Below the pieces are notes generated by a model. That model was not told where the DNA came from. It worked only from the letters and a program-made list of their open reading frames with translations, and did not search any database. A DNA stretch of 64,000 bases from CAWAVN01 sp963844315 (GTDB taxonomy: Bacteria > Planctomycetota > Planctomycetia > Planctomycetales > Planctomycetaceae), in assembly GCA_963844315.1 (NCBI GenBank), contig CAWJOC010000015.1, positions 62,001 through 126,000 on the forward strand, written 5' to 3'. Position numbers and translations under genes: made by a program. This document shows positions 8,239 through 16,157 of the stretch, in pieces (within the stretch, counting starts at the first letter, position 1; every line of letters begins with the position of its first letter).

Positions 8239-9417
8239 TCAATAGTACGTGGGAGATTTACGTATGTCGCACTTTGGCAGTTCCTTAACCAAAATCTTCT
8301 GCATCTCTTCCGTCATTGAGCCTCGAATGATCCTTAGTGTTGGCAGTTGGCTAAGGGCTTGAATCCCGTTCTGTGAGAGTTCCACAGAACGGACTCGGAG
8401 CAATTCGAGTTGTCTGAGTTTGGACAAATACTGAGCAGCCTCATCATTCAGAGCAATGGGGCCGATCATCTGCTTTGCTTGTGGAAACTCCCTAACCACG
8501 CGGTTCAGTTCTTCAAGCGACACAAGACGCGGAACTTCCTTTTCCATTGAAAAGAACCAAACCGAATAGAGAGTCTCAGTAGGGTTATATCGAACGATGG
8601 CGATGTAGTCCTCGCCATCGTTCTCATCAAATTCCAGAGTTTTGTGAGATTCGTCCGTTGTAGCCACACACTTAAACATCCCGGTGGGAACTTGCGTTCT
8701 CTCTGCTGGGGCAATGGGAGGGGCACTTGCCATTGTCCTAAGAAGCGAAGGGTCCACATCGTTGCTCAATTGCTGCACGCTCCCATCACCCATCAAGAAG
8801 AAGGCGCCATCTTCTGTAGGCCGACCATAAGAATCGGGCCCGGCATTCAATTGACTCCCTAAGGGCCGCCAATTGAACGGATAACCCCACGGATGATAGT
8901 TCCCTTCAACTTCTCCCAAAAGCCAAGTTTTCGCAGCACCCGCTTGCATGTCCTCTAGTTTCACGGAACTATTACGATGGAGCATATTGGGATTGCCGAA
9001 GTAATGTATCAGGCCGAAGCCATCGCTCGTGAATGCTTCCGTGACACTCGGCATTAACACGTAAGGAATTTTAGCCCGGAAGATATGGAGGTTTTCCGAG
9101 TCGGTCCAGGGATAATCGAAATTCACCATGTCGTAATGCCGCCCCGCATCCATAAAGGGCATAATTTTCGTGTACCACCCGTGGAGTGCGACTCCATTTT
9201 TATTGAAAGTTCCCCCAGGCGGAAAGGAGTCAAACGTCTCGTGGTAGTTGTGAAATGCGATCCCCAATTGTTTGAGATTATTCTTCGATGTCGAATTCCA
9301 CGCGGCAATCCGTGCTTGCTGAATCGCTGGTGCAATCAGCGCCGCCAGGAGGGCGATGACCGCCCCAACCACGGCGACAGGTATCCATTGTGACCAAGGC
9401 AAATCTCGTAAGTTCAT
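8239..9417 (-). CDS. DUF1559 pilin-like protein with leucine-rich C terminus, cassette 5
   Basis: 392 residues. The N terminus has a single membrane helix (WIPVAVVGAVIALLAALIAPA) followed by the DUF1559 signature 'NNLKQLGIAFHNYHETFDSFPPGG', a family hugely expanded in planctomycetes and related to type II secretion pseudopilins. 'GAFFLMGDGSVQQLSND' is the usual H/D-G motif near the end of that domain. The C-terminal ~120 residues (LRQLELLRVRSVELSQNGIQALSQLPTL) form leucine-rich repeats. Anchored in the membrane with the domain outside. No frameshift. Role in planctomycetes unknown. Confidence 0.85.
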   Translation of the reverse strand: MNLRDLPWSQWIPVAVVGAVIALLAALIAPAIQQARIAAWNSTSKNNLKQLGIAFHNYHETFDSFPPGGTFNKNGVALHGWYTKIMPFMDAGRHYDMVNFDYPWTDSENLHIFRAKIPYVLMPSVTEAFTSDGFGLIHYFGNPNMLHRNSSVKLEDMQAGAAKTWLLGEVEGNYHPWGYPFNWRPLGSQLNAGPDSYGRPTEDGAFFLMGDGSVQQLSNDVDPSLLRTMASAPPIAPAERTQVPTGMFKCVATTDESHKTLEFDENDGEDYIAIVRYNPTETLYSVWFFSMEKEVPRLVSLEELNRVVREFPQAKQMIGPIALNDEAAQYLSKLRQLELLRVRSVELSQNGIQALSQLPTLRIIRGSMTEEMQKILVKELPKCDIRKSPTYY

Positions 9418-9464
9418 GTCACTAGCGACCCGAAAAAATTGGCACCGTTCGACGTGCGAGGACT

Positions 9465-9640
9465 GAAATGACTGCCCCCATCATACACCTCGAACCCACC
9501 CCCCAACAAGAACCCAAGCTGCGCGACCAGATCGCAGATGCTTGGGCTGCCGTGCTGATCGGTAAAGCCAAAGGTTAATGACCTGGGTTGGCGTTGAGAT
9601 GGGTACGGCCCGGCCAAACCATGTCCGCCATTAGGATGGG
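9465..9640 (+). repeat. spacer (copy 5), diverged hairpin
   Basis: ATGACTGCCCCCATCATACA head coding EPTPQQEPKLRDQIADA..AAVLIGKAKG, stop, then a degenerate tail (TACGGCCCGGCCAAACCATG) in which the hairpin is partly lost. Confidence 0.65.
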
Positions 9641-9674
9641 GCACAGCTGTCTGACCTACGGACACTGTATTTTT

Positions 9675-10421
9675 TCACTTTTCGCCCGATTCCAGATAAT
9701 CCAAACGAAGTCGGATCAATTCTTGCTCCGAGTGCCTATTTTTATCCGAGATCCGAAGTCGCAATACCATTTGGAAAACTCCAGAGGCCACGCTTTCATG
9801 CTGCCAGATTTCGCGCGTCAAAGTCCCTATTTCGGATTGATCAGCCTTCCTCTGCTCCGTTTCCGTTCCCAATTCTTGAAAACCAGCCAAACCTGAACAT
9901 TGCTTTTCCCCGTCTGTCGTAACAATCAATCTCGGTTCTAATGTCATAAGTCTTGGTGGATCATAGAAAAGCCAAAAGTACATCTCATCTTGCCGTTTAA
10001 CCTCTACTTCTCGGTACGAATCCTCCTTTTTTCGTTTTATGAACACGCGAAGCAATTCAAGAGTTTTTGGTGGGGCATCTGATGGGCTGGGCAGATCATA
10101 CAGCAACCGGTAAGACTCATTGACCTCGTTTTCATTGTCTCCATCAATTCTTAAATCCACGCCAATGCTAAAGTAGACGTTTTTGTCCTCCACCACTTTT
10201 CCAAGAGATCGAAGGATCAATTGCCCCTTCACTGGTCCAGATGCCACGTGCGGTAAGTTTCTTTCGCCGCTAACCACGTACTTTACCCATTGACCCGGCT
10301 TCGGCAACGAGCGAATTAACCCGCCGGAAGGAGTCGAATCAGCGGGCAAAGGTTGCGGCGATTGGCAATACAGGACAGTTCCGCAGACCAAGGAAAGAAT
10401 CAGCATGTTTGCCTTCTCCAT
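9675..10421 (-). CDS. exported hypothetical protein, cassette 6
   Basis: 248 residues from ATG 10421 (MEKANMLILSLVCGTVLYC). A short signal peptide with a lipobox-like LYC-Q predicts a lipoprotein. Mature part has beta-rich stretches (GQWVKYVVSGERN, VYFSIGVDLRIDGD, EMYFWLFYDPPRL) resembling planctomycete proteins that wrap a small beta-barrel. No family assigned. Flanked by spacers: start 45 bp from a head, stop about 35 bp from a tail. Confidence 0.55.
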   Translation of the reverse strand: MEKANMLILSLVCGTVLYCQSPQPLPADSTPSGGLIRSLPKPGQWVKYVVSGERNLPHVASGPVKGQLILRSLGKVVEDKNVYFSIGVDLRIDGDNENEVNESYRLLYDLPSPSDAPPKTLELLRVFIKRKKEDSYREVEVKRQDEMYFWLFYDPPRLMTLEPRLIVTTDGEKQCSGLAGFQELGTETEQRKADQSEIGTLTREIWQHESVASGVFQMVLRLRISDKNRHSEQELIRLRLDYLESGEK

Positions 10422-10462
10422 TCTTATCCGCTGATGTGGATTGGGGACAAATGGCTTAATAA

Positions 10463-10640
10463 TCCCAGGATCATACGCTCCGAACCCACCCCCGAACAAG
10501 AACCCAAGCTGCCCGACCAGATTACCGACGCCGGGGCTGCCGTGCTGAGCGGTAAAGCCAAGGGTTAATGACCCGTGCTGGGGTGAGCACGGTCGGTCTT
10601 GACCACTGGCCGGTCGTGTCCTGCTGGGTGGAGCTTGATG
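10463..10640 (+). repeat. spacer (copy 6)
   Basis: Head codes EPTPEQEPKLPDQITDA..AAVLSGKAKG, then stop and tail GACCCGTGCTGGGG with hairpin near 10588-10618. Confidence 0.7.
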
Positions 10641-10663
10641 GCACTTTTCGAACTTTCGTCGAG

Positions 10664-11261
10664 TTAAATAGCTTTTTCACGTAATGCGTAGTTTTCTGGA
10701 AATCCTTTTCCGGCAAGAAAGTGCTCGAACAACTCAGCCGCCGCATTGGATGTAATTCCCTTCGTCGTGTTCAAGAATGTAGAAGGAATTACTTTTCAGA
10801 TCCAATTTGTTCATGACTTCTGCAAACGTCAGATCGAGCGGCAGAGGGATTTCACCCTTTGCTTCACAGGACAACTTCCAACCGGCCAATGGCCACCAAA
10901 TATCCCCTTCGTTGCCGCTTACATCGAAGAACCCAACTTCGTGCTTGGCTGCCAATTCCTTCACGTACTTGTAAGCAGTGGCGGCCTCCGACCAGGCGAA
11001 TGCTGCGTATATCACGGAATGGCCTAGGCTGTAATCAGTGATCTTTGGATCGTCAAAGTCGCCACGGGCGAGGGGACCGTTCATCGGGGGAAACGTCTTA
11101 ATGATGTCACGGAACCATAGCTTCAATGCAGCCACAGGAATCTCCGGGTTATTGTAACGGTGCGATTCCTGCCACTCCGACTGCTGCTCGAACCATCTGA
11201 GAAACCGCTCGCGGTCGCGCGGGGCAGAAGCAGGGTCAAATACCATTAAGTCGTAGCTCAA
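10664..11261 (-). CDS. hypothetical protein of the 'SYDLMVFDP' type, cassette 7, frameshifted at the 3' end
   Basis: Starts at TTG 11261 (SYDLMVFDPASAPRDRERF) preceded by GAGGGAAG. Aromatic-rich alpha/beta protein with 'FPPMNGP', 'TDYSLGHSVIYAAFAWSEAATAY' and 'HEVGFFDVSG', a pattern I recall from small proteins scattered among immunity-type gene arrays in enterobacteria and others. The frame runs to 10734; a one-base shift near 10745 would restore 'ITSNAAAELFEHFLAGKGF' and a stop at 10664. About 190 residues. Function unknown; immunity role is inference only. Confidence 0.5.
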
Positions 11262-11300
11262 CGAACTTCCCTCAGATCCTGATGTCCTTCGAGGACTACA

Positions 11301-11470
11301 TGACCACATCCATTCTACGCCCCAAACCCGCCGCCCAACAAGAACCCAAGCTGCCTGACCAGATCGCCGACGCCTGGGCCGCCGTGCTAATCGACAAAGG
11401 GCGAATGACTTGTGCTGGGGGCACGGCCATTGGCCACTGGCCGGTCGCGTCCTGCCGGGTGGAACTGGGG
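11301..11470 (+). repeat. spacer (copy 7)
   Basis: ATGACCACATCCATTCTACG head coding PKPAAQQEPKLPDQIADA..AAVLID directly joined to AAAGGGCGAATGA (a shorter tail junction), hairpin at about 11424-11452. Confidence 0.7.
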
Positions 11471-11503
11471 GTCGAGATTGAGTGATTCGTTGGCGTCGAA
11501 CGC

Positions 11504-11716
11504 CTAGCTGATTCGGAAACTGATACGGATCAGTTTGTGTCCCGCTGGACAACATCGCCAAACCTCGCGCCAAGCACCGTTCGGCCCACCTCCCAGTCTC
11601 TTGATGCCCGGCGAGGACCAAGATCGACGTACCAAATCGGAAAGCAGGTAATCCCGATTGCACTCGGCGCAATGAACAGGCTCATTGATTGTGGATGCTT
11701 TTGGTTTTTTTGTCAT
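11504..11716 (-). CDS. small zinc-finger-like protein, cassette 8
   Basis: 70 residues from ATG 11716 (MTKKPKASTINEPVHCAEC). Four potential metal ligands: CAEC near residue 16 and 'RCCPAGHK' near residue 58, a zinc-ribbon-like spacing. Highly basic. No family recognised. Bounded by spacer copies 7 and 8. Confidence 0.45.
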   Translation of the reverse strand: MTKKPKASTINEPVHCAECNRDYLLSDLVRRSWSSPGIKRLGGGPNGAWREVWRCCPAGHKLIRISFRIS

Positions 11717-11734
11717 CGAACGCCAAAGTATCTG

Positions 11735-11776
11735 CTTCAAGGGCGAATGACCTGTGTTGGGGTGGGCACGATTCGT
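11735..11776 (+). repeat. spacer tail, truncated (copy 8)
   Basis: CAAGGGCGAATGACCTGTG then TTGGGGTGGGCACG; the hairpin is cut after the first arm start, right where the next minus gene ends. Confidence 0.6.
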
Positions 11777-11923
11777 TCATTGTAAAAGGGAACGAAGATA
11801 AGCAATGACCGGTAGAAGTAATTCGACAAAGATGATGATACAGAGAATCACAGTCACGGGATTGGTGATGATGAAAAGGCTCTTCCGACCGTCGTTTTTC
11901 TTCTTCCATCTTAAATAGGACAT
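11777..11923 (-). CDS. 48-residue single-pass membrane protein, cassette 9
   Basis: MSYLRWKKKNDGRKSLF followed by one long hydrophobic helix (VTVILCIIIFVELLLPVIA) and YLRSLLQ. Positive-inside rule puts the N terminus in the cytoplasm. Too short for standard gene finders but it occupies exactly the position of a cassette gene, ending 1 bp after a spacer tail. Function unknown. Confidence 0.4.
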   Translation of the reverse strand: MSYLRWKKKNDGRKSLFIITNPVTVILCIIIFVELLLPVIAYLRSLLQ

Positions 11924-11974
11924 GGTCTTGCGACCTCACAACTTAGGAGTAGAAAGTCAGTGCATTCCGCATAA

Positions 11975-12048
11975 AACCGCGAAGTGGCGGGGGTGGGGGC
12001 ACGGCCGGTCTTGGCCACGGGCCGGTCGTGTCCCGCCGGTGAGGGGAA
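11975..12048 (+). repeat. spacer tail with hairpin (copy 9)
   Basis: GTGGCGGGGGTGGGGGCACG then hairpin CACGGCCGGT..GCCGGTCGTG around 12000-12030. No head. Confidence 0.65.
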
Positions 12049-12678
12049 TCATGTCTCGGGCAGTGTGCCTCTTGAATTATCAAAAAGCATCGGGCCATTA
12101 TCCCAACGCGTTGCAAATCTCTCAAGATCCCAGAATTCAATCTTGCGAAGCATTTCCGGCGGCATTGGCCAGATTCCGAGGTCGGACTTGCAGATGAATT
12201 CATGTAGGAAGTAATCACGAAGATCACAGCCATAGTAAATGATGTCTGTTTGGTGCACAGAAAAGACCGGATTCCCAGCGAGATGCGGCCTGTCAGGAAT
12301 CATTCGGTGTGCCCAGACGGGTATCAGTGTAGGAGCAGCTGCGACCAGTTTCCGAACAACCGCTTCGGCGTCCTCCAATGAGTTTGGGCGAACGCCCCAC
12401 TCAGGTAACCAGAACCCATTGTGCTGGACATCAAAGACAATTCCTTCAACGGGCAGGTTTAGAATTGACCAAAGTTCATCCTCGGAACCATGCCGCCAGT
12501 TCGGAAATCGATCCCCTACTGGAAGTCCGCGCTGAAGAAAAGCATCCAGGTCTGGAGGAAACCGAAAACCAAATCGATTCTCGATGCTCCGGATTTCGGC
12601 ATCGGTTAAACCGGCATCGAATTCTATGTGATGATCTTCATTGAGCATTTCGATCATCAAATCCCAATGTGATGACAT
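12049..12678 (-). CDS. SMI1/KNR4 (SUKH) family protein, cassette 10
   Basis: 209 residues from ATG 12678. 'LTDAEIRSIENRFGFRFPPDLDAFLQRGLP' is the classic SUKH N-terminal helix-turn-strand, followed by 'FPNWRHG' and 'GIVFDVQHNGFWLPEWG'. SUKH proteins are the most common immunity proteins of contact-dependent and polymorphic toxin systems, and also occur in antiviral and phage contexts. No toxin gene is adjacent, so this is an orphan. Length and motif order match the bacterial family. No frameshift. Confidence 0.8.
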   Translation of the reverse strand: MSSHWDLMIEMLNEDHHIEFDAGLTDAEIRSIENRFGFRFPPDLDAFLQRGLPVGDRFPNWRHGSEDELWSILNLPVEGIVFDVQHNGFWLPEWGVRPNSLEDAEAVVRKLVAAAPTLIPVWAHRMIPDRPHLAGNPVFSVHQTDIIYYGCDLRDYFLHEFICKSDLGIWPMPPEMLRKIEFWDLERFATRWDNGPMLFDNSRGTLPET

Positions 12679-12761
12679 CTTGTAGACCTAATAACCGATG
12701 CCTATACGGTATGAGAGGCTCATCAATTCCATCAACATCCAACGAATTCTACGTAACCGAA

Positions 12762-12932
12762 TGACCGCACCCATCCTACAAAAGCAATCCTCCGCCCAAC
12801 AAGAACCCAAGCTGCCCGACCAAGACGCCGACGCCCGGACCGCCGTGCTAATCGACAAAGCCAAGGGTTAATGACCCGTGCTGGAGTGGGCACGGTCGGT
12901 TGGGGCCAGCCGAGCCGTGCTGGCCGAATTCA
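12762..12932 (+). repeat. spacer (copy 10) with compensated hairpin
   Basis: Head ATGACCGCACCCATCCTACA coding SSAQQEPKLPDQDADA..TAVLIDKAKG. The tail stem at about 12891-12922 reads CACGGTCGG against CCGAGCCGTG; both arms differ from other copies yet still pair almost fully. Confidence 0.7.
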
Positions 12933-12934
12933 GG

Positions 12935-13210
12935 CTAAGGTCCTTGTTGTTGATTTTCTTTATCTTGAAGTGTAATCAGCCGATCCAATTTCTCCTCAAC
13001 CCGCTGCATGTGTGCTTCCGCGGTTTCCAAATGTTCTGTAGCACGTTCCAAATAGCGATTCCATTGCTGCAAGCTCTTTCCGCTTTGACCGCCGCGAAGA
13101 ATCAGGATCACGGCAAGGGCCAAGATAATCAACGGAAACAAGCCATTCATAAGATCGTCAATATTCGCTGCTAGAAGAGATTCTGAAAACAAGGTCATTG
13201 GAACATTCAT
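12935..13210 (-). CDS. membrane-anchored coiled-coil protein, cassette 11
   Basis: 91 residues from ATG 13210 (MNVPMTLFSESLLAANIDD). One membrane helix (LFPLIILALAVILILRG) then a heptad-rich coiled coil (WNRYLERATEHLETAEAHMQRVEEKLDRLITLQDKE shortened here to its pattern of L/V at a and d positions). The frame is open 28 codons further upstream into the spacer. No family. A small anchored coiled coil could be an immunity or structural protein; unknown. Confidence 0.5.
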   Translation of the reverse strand: MNVPMTLFSESLLAANIDDLMNGLFPLIILALAVILILRGGQSGKSLQQWNRYLERATEHLETAEAHMQRVEEKLDRLITLQDKENQQQGP

Positions 13211-13267
13211 AGCGATTCCGGCCAATATGACTTTGGATTGTGGGTTTGGTTGAACGACGCTGAGAAG

Positions 13268-13362
13268 GGAATGATCGACAAAGCCAAGGGCCAATGACGT
13301 GTGCTGGGGTGGGCACGGCGGGTCTTGGCCACGGGCCGGTCGTGTCCGCGGGTGGGGTATAA
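13268..13362 (+). repeat. spacer tail with hairpin (copy 11)
   Basis: ATCGACAAAGCCAAGGGCCA then ATGACGTGTGCTGGGG and hairpin around 13314-13346 followed by GGGTGGGG. Only the end of the head remains. Confidence 0.65.
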
Positions 13363-13369
13363 CTTATGG

Positions 13370-13523
13370 CTATTCCATGTTCCGTAAACGGTCAATTTCA
13401 GCTGCGGTGTGCATCGATACCCATTTTTAGATACAAAAGCAGCAAACCCACGCCTCCCGGTGCTCTGAATGAGTGTTCGTAACCAACCGGATCGCCAAGG
13501 TAATGTTTAGCAACAGTATTCAA
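13370..13523 (-). CDS. small protein overlapping the end of the AbiU2-like gene, frameshifted
   Basis: Reads from TTG 13523, overlapping the TGA stop of the upstream gene (TTGA), as NTVAKHYLGDPVGYEHSF..GLLLLYLKMGIDAH, then after a one-base shift TAAEIDRLRNME and stop at 13370. About 50 residues. The tight overlap suggests coupled translation with the AbiU2-like protein, making this the only two-gene cassette. Weak because of the break and short length. Confidence 0.35.
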
Positions 13524-14029
13524 CGTTTGCGCAAAGCCGCCAACGCATCTTCGACGCTCTGGCGTGATGCATACGCCAATGGAACCCGCGTTTCACCTGA
13601 GAGCGGCGGTAGTTCGCGGTGGGCCAGCCATCTGTTGCGCCAGTCACGAGCGAATTGTGTCTTGTTTTTGGCATTTTCCGCCTGCGACGCGACACGATCC
13701 TTGAGCTGCTGATCGGGAATTGATTCGCTGATGCGGCGAACCGTAAGTGTATCCTTCCCGGCAGATTTCACTGGGTCAGTGAGGCGGCACAGATGCAGTA
13801 GCACATCTTCCCACATCATGCATTGTAAGTTATCGAAAAAGTCAGGCGCGCCTTCGCTGAGGAGATCAATGGTTTCTTGGCTGTCGGCAAAGAGATCGCG
13901 ATAGTCCTTCCATTTCAGGTGAAGCCATGCAAGTTCCTTCCATATTGCGAAATAGAGATCTCCGAGCGGATGCGGCATGGCAGCGACACATTGCGCTTGG
14001 ACTTCTTTGGTAGTGTGTGTTTCTGCCAT
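13520..14029 (-). CDS. AbiU2/HEPN-like protein, cassette 12
   Basis: 169 residues, all helical. 'FDNLQCMMWEDVLLHLCRLTDP' and 'RDWRNRWLAHRELP' match the AbiU2-type HEPN pattern; the R-x4-6-H motif (RNRWLAH) would be the RNase active site. AbiU2 proteins were first linked to phage abortive infection in lactococci. Length is typical. Start ATG 14029 lies 44 bp from the next spacer head. Strong fold match by motif, function inferred. Confidence 0.65.
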   Translation of the reverse strand: MAETHTTKEVQAQCVAAMPHPLGDLYFAIWKELAWLHLKWKDYRDLFADSQETIDLLSEGAPDFFDNLQCMMWEDVLLHLCRLTDPVKSAGKDTLTVRRISESIPDQQLKDRVASQAENAKNKTQFARDWRNRWLAHRELPPLSGETRVPLAYASRQSVEDALAALRKR

Positions 14030-14072
14030 GTATGAACGACTCCGTTACTGTCGACCAAACAAGAAAACCAAA

Positions 14073-14137
14073 ATGACCACCCCCATCATACGCCCCGAAC
14101 CCACCGCCGAACAAGAACCCAAGCTGCCCGACCAGGG
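14073..14137 (+). repeat. spacer head only (copy 12), fused to a replication gene fragment
   Basis: ATGACCACCCCCATCATACG coding PEPTAEQEPKLPDQ, then the match stops at GACCAG and unrelated sequence (ATPase 3' end) begins. It marks the right edge of the array. Confidence 0.65.
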
Positions 14138-14467
14138 CTGGCTTATCGGATCAAAGATGGCCGGGTGCTTTGGGAACCTGAGCCGGTGAAGATGTATGCC
14201 GATGATGCGTTTGCGGCGGAATTGAAGTCGGCCAGTGGCCTAAGCAATCAGGGCATTGAACGGCGGGAAGCTGTCGAATGGATCAAAGACCAATTGGCCG
14301 ACGGGCCTGTCTCGTCCAATGAGATGATTGTTGACACGAAAGAAAATGGCTATTCCGAACGAACGCTGCGCCGGGCGTTCAAGGAAATGGGTGGCCGGTC
14401 GAAAAAGGACGGCGACAAGTGGGTCTGGTGTTTGCCAGATCAAGATGGCCAACTTCCTCTGTCATGA
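14138..14467 (+). pseudogene. C-terminal fragment of a RepA/primase-associated AAA ATPase
   Basis: Reads LAYRIKDGRVLWEPEPVKM, then 'ERREAVEWIKDQLADGPVSSNEM' and 'ERTLRRAFKEMGGRSKKDG..WVW', the C-terminal winged-helix region common to RepA-like AAA proteins of phage and integrative elements. The ATPase core is absent: the 5' part was replaced by a spacer head at about 14137. The stop (14465-14467) lies inside the loop of a perfect 15-bp inverted repeat. Broken by recombination, not by a point indel. Confidence 0.65.
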
Positions 14468-15155
14468 AAAGTTGGCCATCTTGGCAGTCTTGGCCATCGT
14501 GCACTGAAATCTTTCGCGGGGCCTGGGGCAGCCTTGCTATGGCCGGAATCCCCAGAATTGTTGAGCGTACTCCAGCAATGCCCCAGCAATAGCCCTTTCA
14601 ACGGTTGCTTCATCCCGCCGGATGGCACCTGAATCCACACGACTTACGACGCAAGTGTAGAATTTGGAGGATCGCTCCCAATCCCATTTCACGAAAAACA
14701 CTGCGTGATCTATCCGAAGGGGCGCTTGATTATCGGTGCAAATACGTCAACACCGACAATTGGCAACCGAGGGAGATCGATGGCCAAGAATTCAAAGAGC
14801 GAAAGCACTTCAATTTCAATAGTCTCGGGAGCATCGCACTTGGCTCATGCAAGGTTTCTATGATTTGACCAGAATCAATGCCACATCATTTGTCGTGGAT
14901 CATAGGGCATTTCGGGGAGCTTCGTTCCCGGCTAAATCCGTCACGAAGATTGCCAAGATGGCCACGTTCCCTCTGTGATGAAAAGTTGGCAGTCTTGGCA
15001 ATGTTGGCCATCTTGAAATCAAGATTGCCAAATGAAGATGGCCACACAATCAAGATGGCCAAATAGGTGTTGTTGTAAGTGGTTCTCTCTCATCATCTTA
15101 TCAAGACTGCCAAGATGGCCAACTTTTCATCACAGAGGGAATGTGGCCATCTTGA
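14441..15155. repeat. iteron-like inverted-repeat region (AAGATGGCC motif)
   Basis: Eight AAGATGGCC copies on both strands (near 14443, 14474, 14956, 15006, 15035, 15052, 15112, 15144). A perfect 15-bp inverted repeat CAAGATGGCCAACTT lies at 14441-14455/14469-14483. A longer one of about 37 bp, containing CCCTCTGTGATGAAAAGTT, lies at 14954-14990 and in reverse at about 15112-15150. Position next to a replication gene remnant suggests an origin or a repetitive gene tail. The stretch 14510-14945 holds no convincing gene. Confidence 0.6.
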
Positions 15156-15284
15156 TTGTGATGGATTATACAAATCCCACCCAAAGCGGGTTTTGAATGA
15201 TTCTGCGAAGGCGACAGGTGACAAGAAAACGGGGCGGCTTGTCACCTTGGGACGGATTCGGGCAAGAAGTTGGCCGGGTCGCAC

Positions 15285-15815
15285 TCATCGATGTTTCTTC
15301 TCCGGAGTTCGTACTTTTGTTTTCGTCTGCGTTTCAGGAAGCACGTATCTGGTCTGGGTGGATTGGAGACCCCAATAGATGTTTAGAAGGTTATCAAGGG
15401 GTGGAAGTCCCAAAGGAAAACTATAAAACAAGTCGATGTCATTGATTTTACAATACTCAAACAAGTCACCAAATGCTTCGCCATCGCTCTTATTACCTCG
15501 CTTGTCAGTAAGTTCGCAAAAAATGCCGGTCTCTTGGATTTGCACTCGTCGTTTATCGAGTTCGTTTAAGATTGCCTGCAACGACTCATACTCCTTTCCG
15601 TCTAGAGAGCACGTTCCACTCCGAAGTGTGATCCTGGCAATCTGGGGATGAAGTCCATAGGGAAACGGGATATCAACCGATCTCGGTTGCGAATGTTGTC
15701 GTTCAACTTCGTTCTCAACTACAGCGTCCGTTGATTCGGGACGCGTCGCATTATTAGGGTTCGCACAACCTATGAAGCCGAAAAGCACTAACCAGATGTG
15801 GATCTCCTTATGCAT
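15285..15815 (-). CDS. lipoprotein of unknown function
   Basis: 176 residues from ATG 15815 (MHKEIHIWLVLFGFIGC), preceded by AAAGGAGAT, a strong ribosome binding site that decides the start over the long open frame upstream. Signal peptide with lipobox FIGC. The mature region is Asn/Glu-rich, then 'ARITLRSGTCSLDGKEYESLQAILNELDKR' and 'GIFCELTDKRGNKSDGEAFGDLFEYCKIND', suggesting a small alpha/beta domain like those in ExbD/TolR periplasmic parts. This resemblance is weak. Single gene, intact. Confidence 0.55.
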   Translation of the reverse strand: MHKEIHIWLVLFGFIGCANPNNATRPESTDAVVENEVERQHSQPRSVDIPFPYGLHPQIARITLRSGTCSLDGKEYESLQAILNELDKRRVQIQETGIFCELTDKRGNKSDGEAFGDLFEYCKINDIDLFYSFPLGLPPLDNLLNIYWGLQSTQTRYVLPETQTKTKVRTPEKKHR

Positions 15816-15956
15816 CACGTGGATCTCCTTTAAGCATTGGAGTGGATGATCGAGGAATACCCGAAGCGGTTCCTCTGCGGCCCCCTGTTCTCGCCTTGGC
15901 CCAGGGAACAGTCGCAATAACAAAGAGACTTTGTTTTGTTTTACAGAAGAGAAATT

Positions 15957-16157
15957 ATGCCCGATTTCGCTCCCAACGTCATCCCAATCACCCATTTGCG
16001 GGATTCCCTGGGCTGGGCTTACCTGACCGTGGCCCAAACCGGCGAACCTATCATCGTTCAGCAATACAACCGCCAGGACGTGGTCTTCGTCCCCCGCTGA
16101 GAATGGGATTTCCTCAAGGACATGGAAGCCACGATCCGGGCGGGTTCGTGCCCGTAG
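15957..16157 (+). pseudogene. Phd/YefM-type antitoxin with in-frame stop
   Basis: 67 codons from ATG 15957: PDFAPNVIPITHLRDSLGWA, then GEPIIVQQYNRQDVVFVPR, TGA at 16098-16100, then EWDFLKDMEATIRAGSCP. Beyond the stop the frame continues as the usual end of planctomycete Phd-like proteins, where a Trp (TGG) would be expected. Phd antitoxins bind DNA by the N-terminal half and neutralise a toxin by the C-terminal half. No toxin gene is adjacent. It may be a nonsense mutant or a sequence error. Confidence 0.55.

Noticed and set aside
7988..13300. Integron attC sites (GCCCAACAAG resembles RYYYAAC)
   Set aside because: The motif varies as a third-codon-position change (GAACAAG/CAACAAG), no matching GTTRRRY core was found, and no integron integrase is in the window. 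Kept only as a test to run.
14441..15155. CRISPR array
   Set aside because: Motifs occur on both strands with irregular spacing and no constant-length spacers.
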